Below are positions 7,382 through 14,181 of a DNA stretch of 14,326 nt, piece by piece; within the stretch, counting starts at the first letter, position 1; each line of letters opens with the position of its first letter. The translations under genes were made by a program, and so were the position numbers. Under the pieces are notes generated by a model. It worked only from the letters and a program-made list of their open reading frames with translations. It was not told where the DNA came from and did not search any database. Where the stretch lies: contig JAYSRU010000117.1 in the NCBI GenBank assembly GCA_043720875.1, forward strand, positions 1 to 14,326, in the 5' to 3' direction. The stretch comes from JAYSRU01 sp043720875 (lineage in GTDB: Bacteria > Bacteroidota > Bacteroidia > Flavobacteriales_D > Crocinitomicaceae).

Positions 7382-7578
7382 TCACGCGCTCAAAAAACTA
7401 AAACCAATCCCCTCACTTCCCCTTCACAAAATTCACTCCGTCAAAAACATACACAGTTTTCTTGTTACTTACCTGTCCTTTAGTTAAAACCACGGGAATG
7501 GTAATGCTTTTTTTGATTGGATCGTAGGCTATTAACTGAATGGGGCGTTCGGGTCGGTCAACCTCCGAAAAGAAGTCA
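7382..7578 (-). repeat. Left direct repeat flanking the Fic cassette
   Basis: It matches 8797-8992 in the same orientation, starting at TCACGCGCTC and ending near GAAAAGAAGTCA. Apart from a short changed stretch just before the stop codon (7405-7412), I count about a dozen mismatches in the ~165 aligned coding bases, roughly 93% identity. The copy includes the last 55 codons of a secreted-protein gene plus about 30 bases beyond its stop. Confidence 0.9.
7413..7578 (-). pseudogene. 3' remnant of a paralogue of the secreted protein at 8827-9621
   Basis: Read on the minus strand, it encodes DFFSEVDRPERPIQLI and continues to the terminal VYVFDGVNFVKGK and a TGA stop. This is the C-terminus of the downstream secreted protein with four differing residues (V to E, A to T, S to N, I to T). 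The frame is intact and there is no internal stop. Everything 5' of about codon 55 from the end is missing and replaced by the palindromic region ahead of the Fic gene. It has no start codon or promoter and is presumably not expressed. The remaining frame conservation suggests either recent loss or arrival as a diverged allele together with the cassette. Confidence 0.85.
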
Positions 7579-7674
7579 AACGAGGGCGGAATTTACCCTT
7601 AAAACGAAAACGAGAGTAAATTTTCACTATATTTACCCTCGTTTGCAGGTCGAGAGTAATAAACGCCTTCGTTT
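7578..7674. promoter_or_regulatory. 97-bp dyad-symmetric operator array upstream of the Fic gene
   Basis: Four 9-bp sites are spaced exactly 20 bp apart and alternate in orientation: TTTACCCTT (7592-7600), GAGAGTAAA (7612-7620), TTTACCCTC (7632-7640) and GAGAGTAAT (7652-7660), each separated by 11 bp. The inner pair extends to 14-bp arms, 7608-7621 and 7631-7644, with one mismatch. Outer arms AAACGAGGGCG (7578-7588) and CGCCTTCGTTT (7664-7674) match at 10 of 11 positions. All pairs share one symmetry centre at 7626. The region ends 12 bp before the Fic start codon. A plausible ligand is the Fic protein's own C-terminal winged helix, which would make it autoregulatory; this is inference. Confidence 0.75.
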
Positions 7675-7686
7675 AAAGATAGTAAT

Positions 7687-8784
7687 ATGAGTAAAAAAAT
7701 AGGCTACAATTCTGAAATACCATACAATAACTTACCACTATTGCCACCACAAACGGAAATAGAAACTACTCGAATACTTAAAAAAACGATCTCTGCCAGT
7801 AGAGCCTTGTCAGAACTAAAAGGAGCAATTACTAATTTACCCAACCCAAGCCTATTTATTGATACAATAAATTTACAGGAAGCACAAGCAAGTTCTGCCA
7901 TTGAAAACATAATTACAACACAAGATGAACTATTCAAGGCTTCAATTGTTGAGAAGAAAAATGACAATCCAGCAACAAAAGAAGTAATGCATTACAAAGA
8001 TGCTTTGTGGTTTGGTGTTAAGCAAATAGAGAATCGACCCATCCTCACCACCAATCTTTTTATTGCAGTAATGCAAATCATAAAAAAGAATCAATCTAGT
8101 ATTAGAAACGTGACTGGCACGCAATTAAAAAACCCAGTAACAAACACGGTAGTTTATACACCGCCAGAAGGAGAAAACGTTATTAGAGAAAAGCTAAAAA
8201 ATCTAGAAGATTTTATACATGCAGATGATTCAATTGACCCATTGGTGAAAATGGCAATTATTCATTATCAGTTTGAGGCAATTCACCCATTTTTTGATGG
8301 CAATGGTCGAACAGGAAGAATTATTCTATTATTATATCTGAAAATGACAGGCTTACTTGATCTTCCAGCACTCTATTTAAGTAACTATATCATTCAAAAT
8401 AAAGACAAATACTACGTTAATCTTAGAAAAGTAACAGAAGAGGGGAATTGGGAAGATTGGATTGTATACATGTTGGATATGGTAGAACAAACTGCCTTAA
8501 AAGGAAGAGTTCAAGTAGCTGAAATCGAGAATTTGATGAATGAAATGGGAGCGGAGATACAACAAAAGTTACCAAAAATATATTCAAAAAATCTTATGGA
8601 AGAGTTGTTTCGTTTACCTTATACAAAACGCAACGAATTAGAAAAAGCGGGTTTAGGTAATTTAAAGACAGTTGGCAACTATTTGCAAGCACTTGAAAAG
8701 GAAGGGTTTTTAACTAGCGAGCAAGTGGGTAAAGAAAAGTTATATTTGAATTATAAATTGTTAGAAGTTTTAAGTACAAAATAA
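7687..8784 (+). CDS. Fic family protein (AMP-transferase type) with C-terminal winged helix
   Basis: This 365-residue protein has the Fic_N - Fic - wHTH layout. The core motif HPFFDGNGRTGR (200-211) fits HxFx(D/E)GNGRxxR completely, so the enzyme should be active in moving AMP from ATP to a protein hydroxyl. An N-terminal inhibitory helix motif (S/T)xxxE(G/N) is present as S69-S-A-I-E73-N74. This makes it a class II Fic protein, kept inactive by Glu73 in its own N-terminus. The flap region carries VVYTPPEGE (155-163). Residues about 300-365 look like a winged helix (TVGNYLQALEKEGFLTSEQVGKEKLYLNY), suggesting DNA binding and autoregulation through the palindromic array directly upstream. The gene is a single-gene cassette between two ~197-bp direct repeats, and no antitoxin gene is nearby, as expected for class II. 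Confidence 0.93.
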   Translation: MSKKIGYNSEIPYNNLPLLPPQTEIETTRILKKTISASRALSELKGAITNLPNPSLFIDTINLQEAQASSAIENIITTQDELFKASIVEKKNDNPATKEVMHYKDALWFGVKQIENRPILTTNLFIAVMQIIKKNQSSIRNVTGTQLKNPVTNTVVYTPPEGENVIREKLKNLEDFIHADDSIDPLVKMAIIHYQFEAIHPFFDGNGRTGRIILLLYLKMTGLLDLPALYLSNYIIQNKDKYYVNLRKVTEEGNWEDWIVYMLDMVEQTALKGRVQVAEIENLMNEMGAEIQQKLPKIYSKNLMEELFRLPYTKRNELEKAGLGNLKTVGNYLQALEKEGFLTSEQVGKEKLYLNYKLLEVLSTK

Positions 8785-8796
8785 AAATCGAAACAA

Positions 8797-8992
8797 TCAC
8801 GCGCTCAAAAAACTAAAACTACCCCATCACTTCCCCTTCACAAAATTCACTCCGTCAAAAACATACACAATTTTCTTGCTGCTTACCTGACCTTTGGCTA
8901 AAACCACGGGAATGGTAATGCTTTTTTTGATTGGATCGTAGGCAATAAGTTGAATGGGGCGTTCGGGTCGGTCAACCACCGAAAAGAAATCA
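8797..8992 (-). repeat. Right direct repeat flanking the Fic cassette
   Basis: This is the partner of 7382-7578, in the same orientation. It consists of the 3' end of the intact secreted-protein gene and about 30 bases beyond its stop. It begins 12 bp after the Fic stop codon. The pair places the Fic gene and its operator exactly between two copies of the same gene end. Confidence 0.9.
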
Positions 8993-9615
8993 TAATCAAA
9001 GCCAAGTTGGTTGTGTAAGCCTGTTTTTGTTTTAATCAATTTAAGCTGGGTATTCAAATTCTCGCCTTCAATTCCAAAAAGTTTCAGTGCTTGGTAATTA
9101 TCTTTGTTGCTGTAAATCTCGTTTAAATACCCCATGTAAAATACACCCTTTTTGGTGGGAACAGTAAAGATTTGAGTATAGAAGCCATGCGGAACTTTTA
9201 CTAAATCGGTTTTGGGATTCGCTTCCGAGGCTGTTCCATTTTCAACCGCATATTGATAAACATTATCGAAAAAACGCATCGAACCGCCCGTTTGTGTATC
9301 CCAAGAATATATTCTAAACTTTTTGTCTTCCGAGGTTGCAATATAAACACCTAAGGAAACCAGATCAGTCATGGCTTGCTGTATTGATCCTGGCTCGCGC
9401 GAAGTAATGTTAAGTAATTGATTTTTAAATGTTTTATTGGCTTTTGTTAAAGAATCAGCTGAATTTATCTTATCATCATCAGACACGTAATTTGCCCAAT
9501 AGCCTATAGTGGTGAAGCTGGCCAAAAGTTCAGCGTCTGTATCGCTTTCCTTGATTACTTGTCCAAACCCAAAAGAGCTCACCACTAAAAAACTTAAATT
9601 TAAAATTGCTTTCAT
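8827..9615 (-). CDS. Secreted protein of unknown function
   Basis: The protein starts with MKAILNLSFLVVSSFGFGQ, a Sec signal peptide of the kind common in Bacteroidota, with cleavage likely near the FGFG-Q boundary. An ATG two codons earlier (9621) is also possible; the start with Lys right after Met is preferred. The mature part is about 245 residues, rich in aromatic residues and beta-prone, with an acidic early segment (ESDTDAELL). The C-terminal region contains DFFSVVDRPERPIQLIAYDP and ends in VYVFDGVNFVKGK. No catalytic motif, lipobox or T9SS C-terminal domain is apparent, so I do not name a family. A decayed copy of its last 55 codons lies at 7413-7578, across the Fic cassette. It converges with the Fic gene, 42 bp between stops. 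Confidence 0.75.
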   Translation of the reverse strand: MKAILNLSFLVVSSFGFGQVIKESDTDAELLASFTTIGYWANYVSDDDKINSADSLTKANKTFKNQLLNITSREPGSIQQAMTDLVSLGVYIATSEDKKFRIYSWDTQTGGSMRFFDNVYQYAVENGTASEANPKTDLVKVPHGFYTQIFTVPTKKGVFYMGYLNEIYSNKDNYQALKLFGIEGENLNTQLKLIKTKTGLHNQLGFDYDFFSVVDRPERPIQLIAYDPIKKSITIPVVLAKGQVSSKKIVYVFDGVNFVKGK

Positions 9616-9697
9616 ACCCAATTGCTTGTATTGTTTTATCCGTACTAAAGTACAATTAATATTTATAAATCAACCATGACTTTCCAGTTTCCATCCA

Positions 9698-9722
9698 ACC
9701 ACAAAAGGGAATATAAAAAATG
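9698..9722 (+). repeat. 25-bp direct repeat, left
   Basis: It starts ACCACAAAAGGGA and ends TAAAAAATG. It recurs at 9937-9961 with two differences in the middle (ATA versus GTG). The pair brackets the dispersed repeat copy 2 and may be its ends or a duplicated target. Confidence 0.7.
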
Positions 9723-9731
9723 TCTCAACCT

Positions 9732-9903
9732 GGATTTCGCTGTTGACTTGATTTTTAGGATTAATCCCAAGAATCAAAAATCCCCGCAATCCAAAATCCC
9801 ACGAATCTGTGAATCCCCGAAATCCCGGTGCCGACAATTTCTATCCCATCAATCAAAAATCCCACGAATCTGTGAAACTCCTAAATCAAGGTTGAGACAA
9901 TTT
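9732..9903 (+). repeat. Dispersed repeat, copy 2, with internal tandem duplication
   Basis: This is the same element as 1448-1562, in the opposite orientation on the window. It contains GGATTTCGCTG, TTGATTTTT, GGATTAATCC and two successive units ending in GACAATTT (9833-9840 and 9896-9903, 63 bp apart). Each unit contains ATCCCACGAATCTGTGAA. Copy 1 has a single such unit. Both copies lie downstream of a gene and in the same sense relative to it: the hydrolase for copy 1 and porX for copy 2. Confidence 0.75.
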
Positions 9904-9936
9904 GCCTAGTACTGACAATTGTGCCATTGTAATCCT

Positions 9937-9961
9937 ACCACAAAAGGGAGTGTAAAAAATG
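9937..9961 (+). repeat. 25-bp direct repeat, right
   Basis: This is the partner of 9698-9722, 239 bp away, with two mismatches. It follows the end of dispersed repeat copy 2 by 33 bp. Confidence 0.7.
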
Positions 9962-10064
9962 ATCAAATCGAGGCATTTTGAAAATTTCATTACCGAGTTA
10001 ACTCTTGTTAATGAGGGAATTAAATTTTGAAAATAACGCTGAGTTGACCTTTTTTTACCTCCCT

Positions 10065-11609
10065 TTACTTAGATTCTAGGACGATGTAAGGGATCAAAAC
10101 CTCCTCTAAAGAAATCCCACCATGCTGAAAAGTATCACCATAATACTGCACAAAATGATTGAAGTTATTCGGGTAAACGAAGTAATCATTGCTTTTGGTG
10201 AAAATGTACTCTGACGTGAAATTATTCTTGGGAAGAAAAATATCATTTGGATTTTTCACCGAATACACTTCCTTTTCTTTGTAATTCATGTTGCGCCCAA
10301 CTTTGTAACGTAAATTGCTGTTCAAATTTCGTTCTCCAACCACACGAACAGGATCTTTTACACGCACAGTTCCATGGTCAGTTGTAATGATAACGCGTGC
10401 TTTCATTTCGGCCATTTTTCTAAACATATCTTGCAAAGGCGAATGCTCAAACCAACTTGCAGTAAGCGAACGGTAAGCGGCCTCGTCCGACGCTAGTTCT
10501 TTAATCATGTCCATTTCGGTACGAGCATGAGAAAGCATATCTACAAAATTATAGACGATTGCGTTTAAATTATTGCTTTTTAATTGAGCAAATGAGTCGA
10601 CTAATTTTTTACCATTTTCAAGGTTGGTAATCTTGTTGTAAGATGATTTTCCGGTAAACCCTAAACGCTTCAATTGAATTTCTAAAAACTCTTTTTCATG
10701 CATATTTTTTCCACCTTCTTGCTCTTCACTTACCCATAAATTGGGGTGTTGTTTGGCTATTTCACTCGGCATTAGTCCTGCAAATAGCGCATTTCTAGCA
10801 TAATGGGTTGCAGTGGGAAGGATAGAGAAAATGGTGTCTTCTTGTTCAATGTTAAAATATTTTGAAAGGTTTGGTTTCAATACATGCCATTGATCCCATC
10901 GTAAATTATCAATCACCACCACAAACGTAATTTTATCGTCCAGTTGCGGCATTATTTTATTTTTGAATAAGGTGTGAATCATCTGCGGACCTTTTTCAGT
11001 TCCGTTCAACCATTTGGCGTAATTTTTCTCTATAAACTTAGCAAACAATCCGTTGGCTTCTTGTTTTTGCATGACCAAAATTTCTTTCATGCCTGCGTCT
11101 TCAATCCCATCCAATTCCATTTCCCAGTAGCACAATTTACGGTACAATTCAATCCAATCTTCATGGTCCAAATTGTCACTCAAAGTCATAGCGATTTGAC
11201 GAAACTCTTGCTGGTAATTGGCATTAGTTGTTTGAGAAACCAGCTTAGAATGATTCAGAACCTTCTTCAAACACAATAGAATTTGATTCGGATTTACGGG
11301 TTTAATCAAATAATCAGCAATTTTATTTCCAATTGCATCCTCCATGATGTTCTCTTCTTCACTTTTAGTAATCATCACTACAGGAATTAAAGCGTTTTCT
11401 TCTTTGATCCGACTTAGCGCCTCCAATCCTGAAATTCCGGGCATATTTTCATCCAAAAACACAATGTCGTAGCGGTTTTCACGCGCTTTTTCTACTGCAT
11501 CAGCCCCGTTGTTTACCGTGTCGACCGTGTAGCCTTTATTGGTTAAAAATAAAATGTGTGGTTTAAGAAGATCGATTTCATCATCTGCCCAAAGAATTTT
11601 TGCTGACAT
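10065..11609 (-). CDS. porX: PorX: response regulator with PglZ domain, type IX secretion regulator
   Basis: The 514-residue protein has an N-terminal receiver domain (1-120) with the acidic pocket D9/D10, phosphoacceptor D53 in FLDENMPG, T81 and K103. A helical linker (about 125-215) joins it to a PglZ domain of the alkaline phosphatase superfamily. Visible metal/catalytic elements are VVIDNLRWDQW (D234), PTATHYARN (265-273, with the nucleophile threonine at T266 or T268), VDMLSHAR (D357, H361), TTDHGT (D411, H412) and QHGG (H496). In characterised species PorX pairs with histidine kinase PorY and the sigma factor SigP to control type IX secretion genes, and its PglZ domain has phosphodiesterase activity on nucleotides. 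All key residues appear present. It is transcribed divergently from the HD-hydrolase gene, a neighbourhood common in Bacteroidota. Confidence 0.95.
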   Translation of the reverse strand: MSAKILWADDEIDLLKPHILFLTNKGYTVDTVNNGADAVEKARENRYDIVFLDENMPGISGLEALSRIKEENALIPVVMITKSEEENIMEDAIGNKIADYLIKPVNPNQILLCLKKVLNHSKLVSQTTNANYQQEFRQIAMTLSDNLDHEDWIELYRKLCYWEMELDGIEDAGMKEILVMQKQEANGLFAKFIEKNYAKWLNGTEKGPQMIHTLFKNKIMPQLDDKITFVVVIDNLRWDQWHVLKPNLSKYFNIEQEDTIFSILPTATHYARNALFAGLMPSEIAKQHPNLWVSEEQEGGKNMHEKEFLEIQLKRLGFTGKSSYNKITNLENGKKLVDSFAQLKSNNLNAIVYNFVDMLSHARTEMDMIKELASDEAAYRSLTASWFEHSPLQDMFRKMAEMKARVIITTDHGTVRVKDPVRVVGERNLNSNLRYKVGRNMNYKEKEVYSVKNPNDIFLPKNNFTSEYIFTKSNDYFVYPNNFNHFVQYYGDTFQHGGISLEEVLIPYIVLESK

Positions 11610-11769
11610 GCCTTGTATTTTGTGTTAATTAAGTGAATTTATATTATTAATTTTGAAGAGTATTAGTACGCTCATTACTTCGCTTTTAATGCATGGATTG
11701 AATTAGATTCAATGCGGCGTTTTATGAGAAAAGTGATGAATTCTTAAATTGTTTCTAAAAGTATAGATT

Positions 11770-13014
11770 TTGCCGCAACATCAGTCCATAACTAATAAAA
11801 AGAAAATCATTAACGATCCAGTTTATGGTTTTATTTCAATTCCAGACGACTTTGTTTTTGATTTGATTGAACATCCTTATTTTCAAAGATTAAGAAGGAT
11901 TAAGCAATTAGGCTTAACGCATTTGGTTTATCCAGGCGCATTGCATACACGTTTCCATCATGTAATTGGTGCCATGCATTTAATGAGTTTGGCCATTGCA
12001 ACCTTGAGAAGAAAAGGGCACGAGATCACCTTAGAAGAGGAGCAAGGTGTTTTAGTTGCGATACTTTTGCATGACATTGGGCACGGTCCATTTTCTCACG
12101 CATTAGAGCACAGCATTGTCGATAAAGTAAGTCACGAAGAAATTTCAAGCTTTTTTATTGAACGTTTGAGTAAAGAGTTTGGAGGTAAATTAGATTTAGC
12201 CTTGCTTATTTTCCAAAATAAATACACCAGTAAGCCATTTTTACACCAGCTTGTTTCCAGTCAGTTGGATATGGATCGCTTAGATTATTTGAACCGAGAT
12301 AGTTTTTATACCGGTGTTTCTGAAGGAGTGATCAGTTCTTCGCGCATTATTGAAATGCTCAATGTGTTTGAAGGAAATCTTGTGATGGAAGAAAAAGGTG
12401 TCTATTCGATCGAAAAGTTTTTAGTTGCACGTAGGTTGATGTATTGGCAAGTGTACATGCACAAAACCGTGGTTGTGGCAGAAGACATGTTGATCCAAAT
12501 TTTGAGACGAGCAAAGTTTTTGAGTCAACGCGGAGAGAAATTATTTGCTTCACCGGCATTGTCTTATTTTTTAGAACATACAGTTACAGGATCCGATTTC
12601 AAAGAGAATCCAACCATTTTAGATCGCTTTGCCTTGTTGGACGATGACGATGTAAATTGTGCCATTAAAGTTTGGGCGAGTCATTCGGATAAAGTGTTAT
12701 CCTTTTTAAGTGAACGCTTGATGAACCGGAAATTAAGTAAAATCGAGATTGCTAAGGAACCTTTTAGTAATGATCGAATTGCATTAGAGCAAGAAATGGC
12801 AGCGAGTTTATTGGGCATTACGGTAGAGGAAGCAAGTTATTTTGTTACTACCCAAACACTGACAAATAACGCCTATAATCAATCCAAACAAACCATCAAC
12901 CTTTTGTGTAAAAACAACGTTATACTCGATGTATCGATGGCAGCGGATAATTTAAATCTAAGCGCGTTGGCAAGTCCTGTGGAGAAATTCTGCTTGTGCT
13001 TCCCGGTAAGATGA
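11770..13014 (+). CDS. HD-domain phosphohydrolase (dGTPase-like superfamily)
   Basis: This 414-residue cytoplasmic protein shows the H...HD...D metal site: H64 in RFHHVIG, H101-D102 in LLHDIGHGPFSH, and the aspartates of QLDMDRLDYLNRDSF (166-179). The N-terminus KKKIINDPVYGFISIP and the C-terminal half are typical of the bacterial HD hydrolases annotated as YdhJ/SAMHD-like; the natural substrate of this group is not settled. No ATG is in frame near the conserved start, and an in-frame TAG sits at 11764-11766. Translation therefore probably starts at TTG 11770, or less likely ATT 11767. The stop codon is the first base of an 8-bp perfect stem. It lies between porX (divergent) and lpxD (same strand, 80 bp on). 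Confidence 0.9.
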   Translation: MPQHQSITNKKKIINDPVYGFISIPDDFVFDLIEHPYFQRLRRIKQLGLTHLVYPGALHTRFHHVIGAMHLMSLAIATLRRKGHEITLEEEQGVLVAILLHDIGHGPFSHALEHSIVDKVSHEEISSFFIERLSKEFGGKLDLALLIFQNKYTSKPFLHQLVSSQLDMDRLDYLNRDSFYTGVSEGVISSSRIIEMLNVFEGNLVMEEKGVYSIEKFLVARRLMYWQVYMHKTVVVAEDMLIQILRRAKFLSQRGEKLFASPALSYFLEHTVTGSDFKENPTILDRFALLDDDDVNCAIKVWASHSDKVLSFLSERLMNRKLSKIEIAKEPFSNDRIALEQEMAASLLGITVEEASYFVTTQTLTNNAYNQSKQTINLLCKNNVILDVSMAADNLNLSALASPVEKFCLCFPVR

Positions 13015-13031
13015 ACCTTATCCAAGGTTCA
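13012..13031 (+). terminator. Hairpin starting at the stop codon of the HD gene
   Basis: TGAACCTT (13012-13019), a four-base loop ATCC and AAGGTTCA (13024-13031) form a perfect 8-bp stem. The first three bases are the TGA stop. There is no T-tract afterwards (TTGTGGAAAATT), so it may only weaken read-through into lpxD or protect the transcript end. Confidence 0.4.
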
Positions 13032-13094
13032 TTGTGGAAAATTAATGCTTTGAAGTAACTAATCATTGCATAAGAATGTATAATTTTGAAAACT

Positions 13095-14147
13095 ATGGAG
13101 TTTACAGCAGAACAGATTGCAGGTATTTTGAATGGAGAAGTTGTTGGAGACTTAAATGTCAGCGTTTCAAATCTTTCTAAAATTGAAGAAGGAACGGCTG
13201 GAACTTTGTCTTTTTTATCCAATCCAAAATACGAAGAATACATCTATACTACAGGAGCATCGGTTTGTATCGTTAATAAAACGTTTGTTGCGAACAAAGC
13301 TTTACCTACAACTTTGACCTTGGTTTGTGTAGATGATGCGTATGCATGTTTTGCGAAATTGTTGCATTTTTATGATCAGATGCGTCAAAAACAACCTAGT
13401 ATTGAGCAGCCATCTTATGTTGCAAGCTCTGCAGTTCTTGGTGAAGATCTTTACCTTGGGGCATTTGCTTATGTCAGTGAAGGGTGTAAAATAGGAAAGA
13501 ATGTAAAAATTTACCCGCAAGTATTTTTAGGAGATAATGTTACGATTGGCGACAATACTATCATCAATCCGGGTACAAAAATATACAACGACTGTGTTGT
13601 GGGTTCAAATTGCATTTTACACGCAGGTGTTGTTATCGGGGCTGATGGCTTTGGTTTTGCACCAGACGAAGCGGGAGAATATCAAAAAATTCCACAAATT
13701 GGAAATGTTATTTTAGAAGATAATGTTGAAATTGGAGCGAATTCTACCATAGACAGAGCAACGATGGGATCAACGATCATTCGTAAAGGGGTGAAGCTGG
13801 ATAATTTGGTTCAAATTGGACACAATGCCGATATTGGAATGAATACAGTAATGGCGGCACAAGTTGGTATTGCAGGTTCGGCTAAAATTGGTGAAAACGT
13901 TATGATTGGTGGTCAAGCTGGAATTGCAGGACATTTACACATTGCTAACGGAACCAAAATCGTTGCGCAGTCTGGAATACCAAGCACAGTTAAAAAAGCA
14001 GATACGTTAATGGGTTCACCTGGCATTCCGATAGAAGATTTTAAGAAGTCTTATTTTGGATTTAGAAAACTACCCTTCATTGTAAATAAAATTGCAGAAT
14101 TTGATCAAAAATTCAAAGCAATGGACAAAGAATTGAATAAGAATTAA
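13095..14147 (+). CDS. lpxD: UDP-3-O-(3-hydroxyacyl)glucosamine N-acyltransferase LpxD
   Basis: LpxD adds the second 3-hydroxyacyl chain to UDP-3-O-acylglucosamine in lipid A synthesis, using acyl-ACP, in the cytoplasm. The start chosen is ATG 13095 (MEFTAEQIAGIL), which fits other Bacteroidota LpxD proteins. A TTG three codons earlier (13086) is also in frame but lies in TAATTTTG (13081-13088), a match to the TAnnTTTG promoter element. Residues about 1-100 are the uridine-binding domain (NLSKIEEGTAGTLSFLSNPKY). Residues about 105-300 are a left-handed beta-helix of hexapeptide repeats with GADGFGFAP (182-190) and the catalytic-type His243 in QIGHNADIG. A C-terminal helix follows (about 312-350). 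At about 350 residues the length is normal. lpxC starts 34 bp downstream. Confidence 0.96.
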   Translation: MEFTAEQIAGILNGEVVGDLNVSVSNLSKIEEGTAGTLSFLSNPKYEEYIYTTGASVCIVNKTFVANKALPTTLTLVCVDDAYACFAKLLHFYDQMRQKQPSIEQPSYVASSAVLGEDLYLGAFAYVSEGCKIGKNVKIYPQVFLGDNVTIGDNTIINPGTKIYNDCVVGSNCILHAGVVIGADGFGFAPDEAGEYQKIPQIGNVILEDNVEIGANSTIDRATMGSTIIRKGVKLDNLVQIGHNADIGMNTVMAAQVGIAGSAKIGENVMIGGQAGIAGHLHIANGTKIVAQSGIPSTVKKADTLMGSPGIPIEDFKKSYFGFRKLPFIVNKIAEFDQKFKAMDKELNKN

Positions 14148-14181
14148 TAGAATAAACCAAGAACAAAACACAAGAATAACA

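Larger units (their letters stand above)
7331..7686. other. Intergenic region: junction, gene remnant and Fic operator
   Basis: After the helicase stop there are about 50 A+T-rich bases, including a perfect 14-bp palindrome TTTCAATATTGAAA (7360-7373). No T-tract follows on the plus strand, so it is not a standard terminator. Next come the left direct repeat with a gene remnant (7382-7578) and a 97-bp palindromic operator-like region (7578-7674). There is no intact gene in the gap. Confidence 0.7.
9622..10064. other. Intergenic region with dispersed repeat copy 2
   Basis: No gene is supported here. The gap holds the dispersed repeat (9732-9903) and its flanking 25-bp direct repeats. It also has a perfect 10-bp palindrome GAGTTAACTC (9995-10004) set between AAAATTTCATTA and TAATGAGGGAATT, a weak hairpin. 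A 77-codon open frame at 9676-9909 is repeat sequence read through, and it is not called as a gene. Confidence 0.6.

Noticed and set aside
9785..9903. Two similar ~60-bp units resembling the start of a CRISPR array
   Set aside because: There are only two units, with no constant repeat plus unique spacer pattern and no cas genes. The same sequence occurs at 1448-1562 as a single unit, so it is an internal duplication of a dispersed element.
9676..9909. 77-codon open frame on the plus strand
   Set aside because: It is formed almost entirely of the dispersed repeat and its internal duplication, with low-complexity P/S/R/K-rich translation. It resembles no protein and is best seen as repeat read-through.
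9995..10004. Palindrome GAGTTAACTC downstream of porX
   Set aside because: It is short and isolated. The surrounding arms pair imperfectly and no T-tract follows in the porX direction, so neither terminator nor operator is supported.
10974..11279. 101-codon plus-strand open frame inside porX
   Set aside because: It is antisense to the well-conserved PorX linker and PglZ domain, with no recognisable protein features. It is a shadow frame.
11648..11655. TAATTTTG, a possible -7 promoter element upstream of the HD gene
   Set aside because: It matches TAnnTTTG, but the nearest upstream TTG is about 32 bases away, outside the usual spacing. The match is easily found by chance in A+T-rich intergenic DNA.
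12920..13243. 107-codon minus-strand open frame across the HD-lpxD junction
   Set aside because: It overlaps two confidently identified genes on the other strand and its translation shows no domain, so it is treated as a shadow.
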